Source: Adiantum capillus-veneris (Eukaryota; Streptophyta; Polypodiopsida; Polypodiales; Pteridaceae). Taken from it: a stretch of DNA of 64,000 bases. The notes under the pieces were generated by a model. The model saw nothing but the letters and a program-made list of their open reading frames with translations, had not been told where the DNA came from and searched no databases. Where the stretch lies: NCBI GenBank assembly GCA_014529385.2, contig CM043967.1:134551182-134615181 (forward strand). The letters run 5' to 3'. The position numbers were made by a program, and so were the translations under genes. Below, piece by piece: positions 1 through 11,249 of this stretch (its first letter is position 1; the number at the start of each line of letters is the position of its first letter).

Positions 1-293
1 CATATCTTTTGAAAAAAAACAAAAACAAAGTGTCAGATACAAGTAACCAGATAATTAATTGTACATCAAGAAAAAATAGAGAGAGAGATAGAGAGAAAAA
101 GAGGGAGAGAGCGGACATCAGAAATTATTTAGAGTAGTTTCCTAAATTTTTAAAGATACAAAAAAGTACTATTTGGAATTGTTTTATATTTTCATGGAGG
201 GAAATATATAGATTTGCACTACTTATGATTTTGAAATCTTGAAAATAGAGTAACAAAGAGTAGCTTTTTAGGGATTTTTACCTTGATCTATAT

Positions 294-295
<2 letters not shown>

Positions 296-374
<79 letters not shown>
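296..374. repeat. (GA)n microsatellite
   Basis: About 78 bp of uninterrupted GA dinucleotides. A second tract of the same kind follows within 100 bp, and GA-rich sequence also lies at 78-115. Confidence 0.95.
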
Positions 375-377
<3 letters not shown>

Positions 378-461
378 AGACTACTTTTTGGATCAATCAT
401 CATGAAGAGAAATATAGTGAATTATATGTAGCACTTTTTTTCAATTGTTTTATAGGTTCCT

Positions 462-467
<6 letters not shown>

Positions 468-540
<73 letters not shown>
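468..540. repeat. (GA)n microsatellite
   Basis: About 70 bp of GA dinucleotides ending in a GGGATGGAGAGAG transition. It is separated from the first GA tract by about 95 bp of unique AT-rich sequence. Confidence 0.95.
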
Positions 541-542
<2 letters not shown>

Positions 543-689
543 TGGAGAGAGATATTCCATGGTGTGAATCTTTATTTTTTTGAATATCGAGATAGAAAGA
601 GATTAGTTGATATGTCATAAATTTTAGAGGTTTTTCAAATTGAAGAGGAAGATAATATGAAGTAAACTATGATCTAAGAAATACTCAGG

Positions 690-1085
690 CCGCGTTACCG
701 ACCAAGTATCACATGAATCACACACATAAAAAATAATACAAGCAGTGTAACTAGCAAACCAAACAAATTTACAACTTTTTTTGGCCATGTTACCGACCAA
801 ATGCTGCAATATGCAATAAATATAACTTGCCCTAGCAAACAACACCATTTTGTTGAGTTACCAACAAGGTGCAGCCTAAATCTAAGGGAATAGGAATTAT
901 ATACATACATAATTTAGCCACATTATCGACCATATGCCTAAATTTGATAAAGGGAAGGGAAGGGAAGGTGACATCGTCATAAAAATTCTATTATTGCTAC
1001 GTTACCAACTAGTACCACTATGACGCGCCATACTTATCATAGGAGACTACTCAATTGCGTTACCGATCAAGTGCCCCATGATAAG
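690..1085. repeat. degenerate tandem repeat with GTTACCGACCAA core
   Basis: Six copies of a 12-14 bp core close to GTTACCGACCAA occur near 697, 788, 855, 920, 1002 and 1060. Each is followed by different A/T-rich sequence, and the spacing varies between about 58 and 92 bp. Short ORFs here on the minus strand only reflect the repeat (recurring LVGN / WSVT). I recognise no gene in it. Confidence 0.6.
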
Positions 1086-1329
1086 CACCATTCCAAAGAA
1101 TGGACTTACACATGCATGCACCCCTTGTGTAGCAAGATGCACACATCTAGCCGCACACTGCAACTGTGTGCATCTGCTTGGAAGAGCACACACACCCACA
1201 TCCACTCACACCCACACATACAAATCTCAGTACTTGTGGGTGAGAATATGGTCAGGAAATATATCCTAAAGGGCTTGTTGAGCCAGTTATATATAGAAAT
1301 ATGCATCCCGTCAGGCTTACTGTGACGAT

Positions 1330-1490
1330 CCCAACAGCGGACATCGGTAGGTATTGGAGATACTCGACGGACCCGCCGAGCTAATCCTAAAACCCGGCGA
1401 GATTTTGGATGGTTCCCAAGTCATCCCAAACTAGCGTTTTTGTGAACATGAGAAGTTGTTAACATGTTAGTAACATGTTCACAAGTGTTA
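1330..1490. other. inverted-repeat block shared with the LARD-like element
   Basis: A CTCGACGG..CCCGCCG..CTAA stretch (about 1357-1400) is followed by an imperfect hairpin at about 1442-1481, with arms GTGAACATG and CATGTTCAC around GTTAACATGTTAGTAAC. A similar order occurs at about 16570-16750 and 25540-25735: GCTCGACGGGCTCGCCGG, then GTGAATA..TATTCAC around ATTAACACATGTTATTAA. The block is probably an old non-coding part of the same retroelement group. Confidence 0.4.
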
Positions 1491-2410
1491 TTATAAAAAA
1501 AAAGCTATCATCATGTGATTATGAAATCCTTGCTCCACCTCTACCCCTCAATACCATTCAAATTCAACCCGTAGCAAATGATGAGGTAGCAACAGATGAC
1601 GAATGGCAGGATGGATTTGACATGTGCATAACAGTGACCTTGAAGGATGGGTTCAAAGTCAAAGCACTAGCTAATACACGCACATAGCTTAATGCGATCA
1701 ACTACCCAACGTACAAAAAGGAAACAACCCAACCATTGAACATTGCAGAGCACAATTCAAAGGATACAATAAGGAGCTAACACCCACATTGGGTCTGATA
1801 AATATTAACATTTTTTTCCATGGATTTGTATGTCCACGTACCTTTATCTATATTCCGGATGAGACATGAAAGAAGATATTGTGCTGAGAGTTCCATGGAT
1901 GCGCATTTACAAAGTTGTCCAAGACTCGGATGATAAGGTTCTTCAATGAAACCCTCAAGGGTGGCAAACTAAGAATACTGTTTGCTTATAGTCAAGAAGA
2001 GTGGAAAGCCACTCTCAAATCTCCGATGCCACCAAATAACAAGGAAAACTTCAAAGCAATGCCCGCATTACTAAATTCATCCGCACAAAACATGCATGCA
2101 AGGAACCAGGTATTTTTGGGTACCCCAAACCCAACTCACCACCAATCCTAAACAAATCCAGGTGTCTGAAAATTGATGTACACTAAGAAGAAGCTTCCTA
2201 TTGCACCATCCAACACACATCAACAACAAAAACCATAATCCTAGATGAAAAAATGGGTATGGAAACCTAAGTAGGAATCTAAAGCTAAGCTCGAGCCACC
2301 AACTATTCACAAATGACAATTCAAGGCACAACTAAGGGAAGTTATATATCGATGGGTACCAAAGACTTCATAAGGATTAGCAATGCCAACCACTTCTTGC
2401 ACAATGGATG
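1490..2410 (+). pseudogene. decayed second-type retropepsin and W-motif tail (gypsy-family fragment)
   Basis: Plus-strand remnant of the part of a Ty3/gypsy polyprotein that follows integrase in Gyp-1. About 1500-1690 encodes an acidic linker and a protease-like beta strand pair in which the catalytic Asp-Ser/Thr-Gly is replaced by Asn-Thr-Arg. About 1810-1960, read across stops, gives CPRTFIYIPDET and a PWM..Y segment. These align with YPHMFYVVEDEA and QPWQKQYN of Gyp-1. At 2245-2370 degenerate WVWKPK and RWVPK motifs match the repeated KQIWIPK tail of that family. Several stops and frameshifts show that it is dead. The assignment rests on motif order, since overall identity is low. Confidence 0.5.
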
Positions 2411-4450
2411 AGATAAGTGTGTATAGCACTATCAAAGAATGAGCACAACTGCTACAGGATTTTCACTTTAAGAGAATTAATCAACATGATGCTTTGCCAT
2501 CAGCAACCCTTGAGTACACTACTCAAGATCCGCCTCTTGCACCGCATAGTGTTTTCAAATGCATTGACATTAATAAAGAGTAAAATTCCCTTAAAAGCAA
2601 TCTGAATAGGGATATGTAATATGATAGTCCTTGGATATGCATGTAAATAGTGTAAATACTGCCAAAAAACCCAAAAAATATTATAAATTTTACTCTTTTG
2701 GCATGTTTTAGGGCCAAAAGTGATAAAAAAGAAAGAAATTCATAAAAATATGGCCAACTATTAAAATTAGAAGTGCTTTCATATTTTTGAGTGTGGAATG
2801 AATTTTTTTTGAGTAGCTTTGGATAATTTCGTTCAATTTTGTCAATAAAACCTAATAAAAGTCCAAAATAAATAAATAAATAAATAAATAAATAAGCAAG
2901 AATTTCAAAATTGGAATCCAAATTGAAACGCCAAATCATGAAGCTTAATGAAAAGGTCAAAAAACTTTTGGGACAACTCCGATCAAATTATTCAACGGCC
3001 ACTCCGACTCACTAGCCACTTTCGACAACTTTTGCAAAAAGATCCTCAGTGTTAGTTTTCAAAAATTTTCAATCCAAGGGTACATTGTGAGGGCTACTCA
3101 ACTCAATGGGTAGGTACAAGATGGGGGGTTTCATAAAAGTCGAGATATGTATAGTCATTTAGCCCATTTCTACTCTCATTTGAATTCTAGTCCTTTGAGG
3201 GAGAGCTCAAGCTAGTGATTTTAGTGCTCTTTTGCAAGCTTCTACGCATGATTTGTCGGTCCCTACCCATTCTATCCATGAGAAGTAAGTTCCAAACTAT
3301 AACAAGAAGCATTTTTATTACCACTTTGTCCACCACTAAGGTGCTAGGGGGGCACATCACCACAGGGCAATCTGGGAGTTTTTGAAAACAACAACGTCGA
3401 TGCAATCAAAGTGTGTCGACCCTAGCACAGGGTAATGGCAGTGCTGTGTATGCTAACAAATGCAAGGCAGAGTTCTAGATGAGATGGGAAGAGCCTTACC
3501 ATTCAAGTGGTAGAGCAGAGAAATATGTTTTATGTGGGTTTTAAGACAAGATGGGCTCCAAAGAAGGCCAGCTAGAGTGGCAGGTGAAGAATGTCTGAGG
3601 TGTTGGTTATGGCCTAGATATGTAGAGCTTGAAGTGCTAAAGGAGTAGGTCTACATGGCTTGTCAAACAGAGCCATGGTGTGCAATATATTTGGGTTTAA
3701 AGCTGGAGGTATTTGTAGATTTGAGATGGATAGGGCAGATGGAGGTAGGTGGTCAGAGGTGAAGTGAATGCATGAACCTGAAGTGCTCATCATGTGGATT
3801 GTGCTCGTCTTTTTAGAGCGTCGTTTGGAGTCTTGAATGTCAAGATATTAGCAGATGAAGGTTCACCAGGGGCCAGTTTCGTGTTAGTTTGGTTGCCTTG
3901 GTAGGTGTGCCATCTGAGGTTTTTGGAGCCTCGCCAAGGTTTGTATGCAGAGTATACGATATGTGAAGGCCATAGCGGGTGATAGTGCATCAAACAGAAC
4001 GGGAAAGGTACTAAAGCTTGAGGATGCGGTAGTTGCTGATGGGATGGTACCTGGTGATTTTTCCTCTTTTTGATTGGCTCGGTTTAAGGGCTCGACAAAA
4101 TCCTAAAGATGTCAAGGTTCACACGAAATGAGGTTAGGAATGCGCGGTTCCGGTGGCATTTTGTGGTCTGAGGATTGGAGCCTTGTACAAAAGTTGGCAA
4201 GGGGGTGAAGTTACAACGAGAAAAAAGGGATTTTTGGAAGGACTTTTGTGAGATTGAGGGCCTTGGGGGACAACCAACAGGAGGCTGCCACATGTCATTG
4301 ACATTATCCCACATGCTCGGTCTTGGGGCACACGCATGGGGTAAATCGGCAGCATGGTCGCCTCAATTGAAGCATTGAGGTGAGAGAGGGCTCTTGAGCT
4401 CCAAGCTATGGCATGGGCCAATGGGTGCTGCTTCAATAGCGTTAACACTA
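2411..4450. other. no recognisable gene; contains an (AAAT)n tract
   Basis: About 2 kb of AT-rich, then (from about 3.4 kb) more GC-balanced sequence. A clean AAAT microsatellite lies at about 2865-2895. Short ORFs exist on both strands (longest 145 codons, about 2523-2960 minus), but none shows a domain, a biased composition typical of coding sequence, or similarity to anything else in the window. It is probably decayed transposon sequence. Confidence 0.5.
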
Positions 4451-4460
4451 GAATGGTAAC

Positions 4461-6031
4461 CTAATTATTGGCCATTTTTTCCCTAAAGTTTAATGATTCC
4501 ATTACCTCTAAACCCAATTGATGCATTAGCTTTTCTATCATGACACAAACCTCTGCTCCACTGTCAATGTAAGTTTTTGGAATCCGTTGTCCCTTGATTT
4601 GAGCCTCCACCAAAGGCACTATATCCTTGAGACCATAGGCTTTGATTACACTTACTAGCTTACTTCGCTTTGCCCTCGTGCTCACCATTTTTGACCACTG
4701 TCGTCGCAGCTTTGGGGAGATATGAAGTAGTTGTGGCCAAGTAATCTTTGGTCCTTGAGAGCTCACATCAGCTGCTGTCAAGTCATAAGGTTGTGTCCGA
4801 GATCCCATAGGGAAATCAGAGATGTCAATTTGAGACCTAGTACGGGTCTTTCTCTTCTTGGCTTCATCTTTAGTTGCCCGAGATGTACTTGATTCATTGC
4901 TTGCATCTTTGCTTGTTTCTTTACTTAATTCAACTTGGACATGCACGCGCTTGATAGGCATTGTAGCCACTTCATCTATCTTCATCTTCCCATTAACTAT
5001 TTCTTCCTGGTTGCTTCTGTCCTTGACAACCACCTCCATCCTTATGATGCTCACATTTGGTTGAGTAGCAGGGGCTGGAGCTTGAGCACGAGGTGGCTGC
5101 AAAATTTGAGGTTGCGGTTGCTCTTGTGCTTGAGCTCTAGCACGGGGAGGACTTACTTGTTGTCGAGGACCTCTGAGAGGGTAGTTATATCTTCTGGGAT
5201 GAGGGCAATTATACATGCTGTGGCCATTTTCCCCACAATTGTAACACAACATTTCCCTTGCTTGATGTCGCATTGGTGGCCGATTCCCACCATTCCCCTC
5301 AATAGGCATTCTTGCACCCTGCACAAGATTTACTCTCGAACCCTCTAGCTGGTTTGTGAGATTGTTTATTTGTTGGAGCATATCTTCTTGTTGACCTCTA
5401 TTGAGGCCTGGTGCATTAGGCACATTTGGAGGTACGTGAGAAGCTTCTATAGTTGTGATATTTCCTCCCAAAGCTAGGTGGCCAGCTTGGGTTTGATAGA
5501 GAATCTTTCGATTCTTTTCCCTAGCAATTCTTAAGGCATTTTCAAAAGTATTTGGAAATTTTCTCTTTACCTTCTCCCTTAGCAAGGGGTACAAACCTGA
5601 GATAAATCGATCCTTTTGGAGGAAATTGGGTGCTCGCTCACCAGGGTTTAGTAAGTCTGACCATTGCCCCCAAAGTTTCAGAAAACCTTAATCATAGGTT
5701 GCATAACCATGAGGGTCAACTTGATGAAGGGCCAGAAGCCATTTCCATAGTTCTTCTGCCGAATTGCTTGTTGAAATCTTCATAAGAAAGCCGCCTTCAA
5801 TCCCTCCCATTCAGCTCGTTGGGTTGGATCTAGAGCCTGGAACCATACCCTAGCTTCTTCTTTGAGCACCAAAGGAAAAGCTCTCAATTTCAATGCTTCG
5901 TCATCCCTCCTAGAGACAAGGAAAGCTATCTCCAAGTTATCCAAAAAATCCCCAGCATTTTCCCCACTACGCCCAAAAAAAATTAGGAAATCCATGATAA
6001 GATGGGCTGCCTTCCTCTCAATACAGCACAA
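4461..6031 (-). pseudogene. Gyp-5 gag and start of protease (Ty3/gypsy)
   Basis: Capsid and nucleocapsid region of a gypsy element. The N-terminal part (6031-5780) carries the retrotransposon-gag signature with F.G.SGENAGDFLDNLEIAF and ARVWFQALDP. A short interruption near 5690-5780 is followed by the long segment 5594-4461. That segment has FPNTFENALRIA, a zinc knuckle CYNCGENGHSMYNC (CX2CX4HX4C), a Pro/Gln/Ala-rich linker and the beginning of a retropepsin with an intact IDSGAEV active-site motif. The reading stops shortly after the active site, so the protease flap region and all of RT and integrase are missing. The frame is broken at least twice. It is read in the same direction as the LTR and primer site at 7-8 kb. 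Confidence 0.75.
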
Positions 6032-6449
6032 AGATGAAAACCTCTAGGCCCAAATCATATCTTATTAAGGGTAGAATAAATGGATTGATAGATGCATTAA
6101 TCTCAGCTAGACGACGAGGGCCTAGTAAGTTCCTTATGATGTTTTGGAACCTAAGCTTTGTGCTAGCTATTATATGCACAGTTTGTCTAGCAAGAGGTTG
6201 GATAGGTCCATATAAATCCCTATGATTCATGGAGTATGCTTAAAGCAAGATGAAGATGTGAACATCAAAAGATACATTATACTCCAAAATAGGAAATATT
6301 ATAGGGTCAAGGGACAACAATATCTCTCTCAACCTCTCAGCTCCAAAATAGAAGACCAATCTTTGTTGGAACAAAATATTTCTATCAATGCGCACATTCA
6401 CCCTAATATTTTGAACTGATTGAAAGTTGTAGAAAATGGGATTATTCAT
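6018..6449 (-). repeat. tandemly duplicated ~70-codon protein module
   Basis: Two consecutive minus-strand reading frames (6449-6240 and 6230-6018) start with MNNPIFYNF / MNHRDLYGP. Both then run through a shared pattern, G-x-x-RL-x-EI-x-x-S-(L/I)-(D/N)-P-(I/F)-I-x-P-(L/I)-x-x-Y, and end in (F/V)-x-IF-(I/V)-L. The two are similar at protein level but clearly diverged at DNA level. They lie between the leader ORF and gag of Gyp-5. I do not recognise the module; it could be a duplicated matrix-like segment of the gag precursor. Confidence 0.45.
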
Positions 6450-6482
6450 TTGTGCATTAACTACAAACTTCCATGAAGCACT

Positions 6483-6986
6483 TCATTGAAGTTCATCTCT
6501 CTTGGATCCCACCATTTGAGAGATGCGAAGAATTTTCTCACTAGTGATTAGCCTAGCTTTGGTGTGACCATCTTCAGCTTTGTAGAGCTCATAGGGTTCA
6601 ATGGCTACCTTCTCAACCACCTTGAGCCTTCTTGCTAGTAGTAGTTGGAGTGCATCACCATATGTAGCCTCTTGCCAATACCGCACACCATTGATGTGTA
6701 GCTCCCCCTCCAAAAACTTGTTAATCCCCGAGTTTGAGAGTGCTTTCACCACCTGAAGTCGAGGCTTCAAAGGAAGTGTCTTCACACTAGCCACAAAGCA
6801 CTCAACAGAATGCTTTGACCTAGGGACTTGATGACTACAAGATTTTCCTTGAAGCAAAGAAGGGTGTATGTAGTTAACTCTCTTTACCCGCATACGTGCC
6901 GTTTGTCGATAAAGACGCTTTTTCTCTTGAGCTTCTTGGGGAGACCATAGTGGAAGTCTTGGAGAATTTGATGGACCTTCCTTCAT
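6483..6986 (-). CDS. Gyp-5 leader ORF, unknown function
   Basis: An open frame of 167 codons that starts about 35 nt after the primer binding site, the normal place for the first protein of a gypsy element. The product is basic and soluble, with no membrane segment. Its C-terminal half (HINGVRYWQEATYGDALQLLLARRLKVVEKVAIEPYELYKAEDG) looks like folded protein and not random translation. It ends before the duplicated module and then gag, so it may be the N-terminal part of an originally longer gag precursor. I do not recognise a domain. Confidence 0.45.
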   Translation of the reverse strand: MKEGPSNSPRLPLWSPQEAQEKKRLYRQTARMRVKRVNYIHPSLLQGKSCSHQVPRSKHSVECFVASVKTLPLKPRLQVVKALSNSGINKFLEGELHINGVRYWQEATYGDALQLLLARRLKVVEKVAIEPYELYKAEDGHTKARLITSEKILRISQMVGSKRDELQ

Positions 6987-7021
6987 AGGATTGACAGAGC
7001 GCTGCTTGAGAACTCCTCAAT

Positions 7022-7036
7022 GGGGGCACCAATTTA
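7022..7036 (-). promoter_or_regulatory. candidate primer binding site of Gyp-5
   Basis: On the minus strand TTGGTGCCCCCATTGAGG follows a CGTCA that could end an LTR. It starts with TGGTGCC, a common variant of the TGGCGCC primer site of Tat/Ogre-type gypsy elements. A leader ORF begins just downstream. Confidence 0.45.
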
Positions 7037-7040
7037 TGAC

Positions 7041-7150
7041 GAAGGAAATTTGGAATGGCGGCCTCTACACCAAAACAAACTCCATTGCGCCACAAGGGAA
7101 ATGAGATGAGGGCACCACCTAATCTTAGAAACGTGGACTAGGACCGCTAC

Positions 7151-7220
<70 letters not shown>

Positions 7221-8450
7221 ATCACTATGAATGAAGCATTAACCTCAATGTGTGTACAAGGAATGGATAACTTCAAGCACTCCCATCACAAATAGCATGT
7301 AGATTACTAAACAACAACTCAAGATTTAGCCAAAATCACATCAAGCACTCTCACACACACATAAAAGATCTCTCTTAATTAACATAAGTAAGAGGAGGGG
7401 AGGTTACTAGCATAAAACAATTTGCACTCTATAATGTGCAAAGAATGGAGTGAGTGAATGAGCTTTATGGGCGCATGATGAGTGATACAAAGACTCGATG
7501 AGGCTGAGGGAGGCTTGAAATTACAAAGGGGGGGCCTCTTTATATAGGCAAAAGAGTGATTAGGAGTGAGGTTAAGATCCAAGTGAAATTTGTACAAATG
7601 AAGATTGATTAGGGACATTCCACCAATGAAGAAGCTCCTTCCAAGTGATTTGTTGACTAATTTGCAACTAATTGGCTCCATCATCACTTGTGTTGTCTTC
7701 ATTCCTTCCTCCATAGCTTGAGTCCAAGAGCTTCCTTATTTTAAAATGTAAAGAATCTACATAAAATCAATGCATATCTAGTAATAATAGAAAGGGGTTG
7801 AATGAAAACTTATGAATTACAACAAGATTAAGCATGATTTGAGAGGTGATTAGAAGAGGAATTTGTGATGGTTTTATGAGCTTGAGAGAGAGGAGGAAGG
7901 AGGGGAGGGTGAGGCGACTAATGGCTGATTTTTAGAGAAGGACTCAATGTGGAAAAGGAAGGGTGTGTGTGTGTAAAGGTAGAGGGGGTGGTCTCCACCA
8001 CAGTTGAAAATATTGGAGTCCACCATTTTTGCCATATTTCCTAGACCGTAGCTGCAAAAATTATTTAAAAAATATGGTCGAAATCTCCAGCTCATAAGCT
8101 ACAACTGTGATGGAGACAACTTTTCTTGGATCGGAGTGGACATATTTTTTAAAAATCTAGCAAAATCATGTGTCTGTTTCCTTCCTTCACCAAGTCTTCC
8201 ACCTGGGTCCCATCTATTTGAATCATCATATGGCTCCAAAGCCATGATGATATGAACACCTCATGATGCTTGTATCATGGGTTAATGGCTCCACAAACAC
8301 ATCATATCTTTCTTTTCACATCTACATATTTTCCCTTCCCTTTACCACTAGGTTCTGTGAACTAGTCAAGGAAAAATTCCCATCAAGTCATTTTTTGAAT
8401 TTTTCCAAGAGGTTGTTCTCACTCTTTCTTTTATTGTAAACCTCTAGAAG
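7041..8450 (-). mobile_element. Gyp-5 5' LTR (outer boundary approximate)
   Basis: Upstream of the candidate primer site on the minus strand. It contains a good TATA box (CCTATATAAAGAGGCC in minus orientation, about 7533-7548) and a (CT)n tract in minus orientation at 7156-7218 (GA on the plus strand) between TATA and primer site, where R-U5 should be. The outer end is not visible by sequence alone because no second LTR copy lies in the window, so the 8450 boundary is a guess between the TATA region and Gyp-4 coding sequence. Confidence 0.45.
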
Positions 8451-8712
8451 CAGGGAAAACCAACAAAATATAGTAAACAAAAAATTTGTGATAGGCTCGG
8501 ATCAATGTCTATGGTTGATGCTAGGTGGACCCAATCCACATTGTTAGACTTAGTCATTCTAGGTAGAACATCTGTCCATTTTACACATGTAACAATACGG
8601 GAATGGGGCCGAGGTGAATTGTGGTACCACATCTATGATCAATTATAAATCTTTTTCTTAGAGGATGTGCTCCACCACTTACAAGATCAACTCGAATGAT
8701 AGAGTCTTGCAA

Positions 8713-9312
8713 CTACAAGTAGACATGGTTTTTAGACCAATCATGTACTATTTTTGCTTCCCTCATGAAAGGACGTCCTAAGATCATCTCAAATAACATA
8801 GTGTGCTTGGAAAATTCCATAACAATGAAGGTATGCCCTATTTTGTGTCCACAGAACTTGATCTTGAGATCTTCTAGCATCCCAATAGGTTTAACAATAG
8901 TCCCATTGGCCATGTTTACCACTATGTTTGTAGTCCCAAGGTGAGGACTTCCCATAGTTTCCCAACAATTTTTAGTTATGATGCTAACCCTAGTACCACC
9001 ATCAAGGATTCCCTTCACAGTTAATCCCTTGGTAGTGATTGGTATGGTTGCATTGGATTCATCACCTTCAAAGTATTTTCCCAACTTGTTAACAGGTATT
9101 TCAACAACAAAGTTCTCATCTAGGTTGGGTTGTGGATCTAAATGTTCCTCCTCTATTGGCACCTCCGTAGCTCCATCCATCTGTGCAAATTGTGGTAGCT
9201 CGATTTTCAGTTCTTCATTGAGGAAATCTCGAAGAGCTAAGAATAGCTTCAGGTCTCCATATAGTTTGGACACGATGGTGGTTTTAACTTCTGAAGCCAT
9301 GAAATCCATCAT
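8713..9312 (-). pseudogene. Gyp-4 first-type retropepsin domain
   Basis: An open frame of 199 codons with the first protease domain of the same family as Gyp-1. It has NKLGKYFEGDESNATIPI, the active-site region GILDGGTRVSIITK, a beta-rich core and the diagnostic C-terminal ILGRPFMREAKIVHDW. The active site reads Asp-Gly-Gly in place of Asp-Ser/Thr-Gly, so catalysis is doubtful. The homologous Gyp-1 segment has Asp-Ser-Lys and Gyp-3 has Asp-Ser-Gly. The reading ends soon after the protease, with no RT following, and runs into the LTR region of Gyp-5. This suggests truncation or insertion there. Confidence 0.7.
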
Positions 9313-9322
9313 TAGGCAATAT

Positions 9323-11150
9323 TTAACGGAAATTTTTGGGCTTTAGTCCCTTTACATGGGGAATATGGGATGTCCATTTCTTTGATAGGGTTAGGTAATC
9401 CCTCTCCAACAAGAAGGGAGTACGCCCACTACCCGATGACTTAAATTCACTTTCTTCTTGGATGACACTAGGTATGGCTTTGTGAGGTTGCATTTCCATA
9501 GGGAACACTGTGTCTATAATCTGGATCTACCTAGGTGCTGGCTCTAGATCCCTTTGGGTCTCTTCTACCAAACTCATTAATTGCTTGACTCGCTCGATCT
9601 CCTATGTAGGGTTTGGGTAAGTTCCTATCTTTTTCTTGGGTCCTGGCCATTGGTGGCTCATGACGATCTTCCTTGTTTGTTTCTTTCCTAGAGGTCGTTT
9701 AAGTCTCCATGGTCTCATTTGAATCAGAATCCACTTCAGCGTTGTTCATATATATGCAGTCATCACCAGTCCCTATGTTGGCCTTTGAACTAGGTTCTGA
9801 CTTCGCTACTTGTTGCGATATCTTCCTTCGTATTTTCTTCTTCTTCTGAGATTGGGCAATTGATGTTGTCTCTTTTTTGAAGAATATAATTTTGATTTTG
9901 GAGCATCGATGGTGTGAGTACATTTACTGGTACCATAGCTGTACTTTATGATGGCTCCTTGGTAACCTCAATTAAGTTCAATGGCATGATCTTTGGTGCA
10001 TTCTAATTATTAGGACATTAAGCAATCAAATGATCTATGCCACATCAATTACACATGAGTATCGGCATTGTAGATGTGGTTGCTTGATTGATTTTCATTA
10101 GTGTGGCATTCTTGTGTAATCTAATAGGACACTCGGCTAGATGTGGACCCCAACACTCGTAGCATTGAAGAGGTGGTCTCTTGGCAGCGAAATTAATATT
10201 TTGGCCTCTTGTCGCAAGAGCAGCTACTTGAAAAACAAGTTTTACTTCTCCCCAGTAGTCCTCCATGTAGTATTATAAACTTTCTTCAAGTACATCAATC
10301 CCATAGGAAATATTAGGTCTATATCTTCCTCACAGCCTTCCAAACAAGCAATAAATGGCTCACAACCCACTTGATTCACAGAAGTGATTCTCAGATATGG
10401 GGGCTGCAGTCCTAGCAGTGGAGGTGGTAAGGGTGTTGTTTGAATAACATTTTGGGATCTAGGGACCATGTGTTGTGATGGTTGTTCAAGAGGTGGGGCC
10501 GGCATCAATGCAGGCACTTGAGGTGTGTCCATCCATGCTAAGGTTGGTCTATTGGCCATCGCACGTTTAATTACTATACAATCCTTGGCTTGATGACCAT
10601 ACCTCCCACATGCATTGCAATTCCCATTAAATTTTACTCTAAACATAGGGAATTCTCTAGTATTATGTGGACCATAGCAAAATGAGCACCATTGTTTCTC
10701 CCTTCTTGGATACATATGATTGATTTGTGGAGCACGATTGTCTCTAAGACTTTCTCGAATGGCCTTGGTGAGATCTGCTAGAGTCATCTTAGATATTTTT
10801 GGATCTTTAGCAATAGCTTTATGGTCATTGGCTCATGCCCAAATGCTTTGCAAGCTAGTAGATTTAGGCTCAACAGACATTCTTTCTCCTTGAATCATTA
10901 AATTATCCTCCAATTGGATCGCATTGGTGGTGACTGCTTCCCAAGTGGTGATACCTCTAATGACTAGTCCATTGTAGATATCCTCATGTCGTAGTCTCCT
11001 AATGAATCTATCAAGCAATTGGTTATTATCGAAGCACTCATTTGGATTACAACGAGAATTCAAATGCTTCAAGCAACTAATAAAGTCTTTCACGGACTCT
11101 CCTTCCTCTTGTTGGGCTTTTTGGAGATGAGATGCTATACCCCAAAGCAC
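9323..11150 (-). pseudogene. Gyp-4 gag with zinc knuckles
   Basis: Minus-strand gag remnant in several frames. Codons at 11150-10833 have the retrotransposon-gag core (EEGESVKDFISCLKHLNSRC, LLDRFIRRLRHEDIYNGL). At 10787-10242 follow knuckles CSFCYGPHNTREF (last Cys lost) and CNACGRYGHQAKDC, then a Pro-rich stretch. At 10266-10045 is CYECWGPHLAEC. Two of the knuckles have CX2CX3H spacing, one residue shorter than the usual CX4H, and the same shortened spacing occurs in Gyp-1. Charged linker fragments at 9923-9323 connect to the protease. The 5' end of gag is cut near 11155, where kinase-like plus-strand sequence begins. Confidence 0.65.
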
Positions 11151-11249
11151 TTAGCAATGTGTTATTTTTCTTAATGTACAATTAGTATTTATGGTTGCTA
11201 TTGTGTGACACTTTGTTTTTGTTTTTATTTCAGAAGATATGGATGCATA

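Noticed and set aside
3495-3520. AGTGGTAGAGC word resembling a tRNA A box
   Set aside because: No B box (GGTTCGANTCC) and no acceptor stem or anticodon arm could be found at the right distance.
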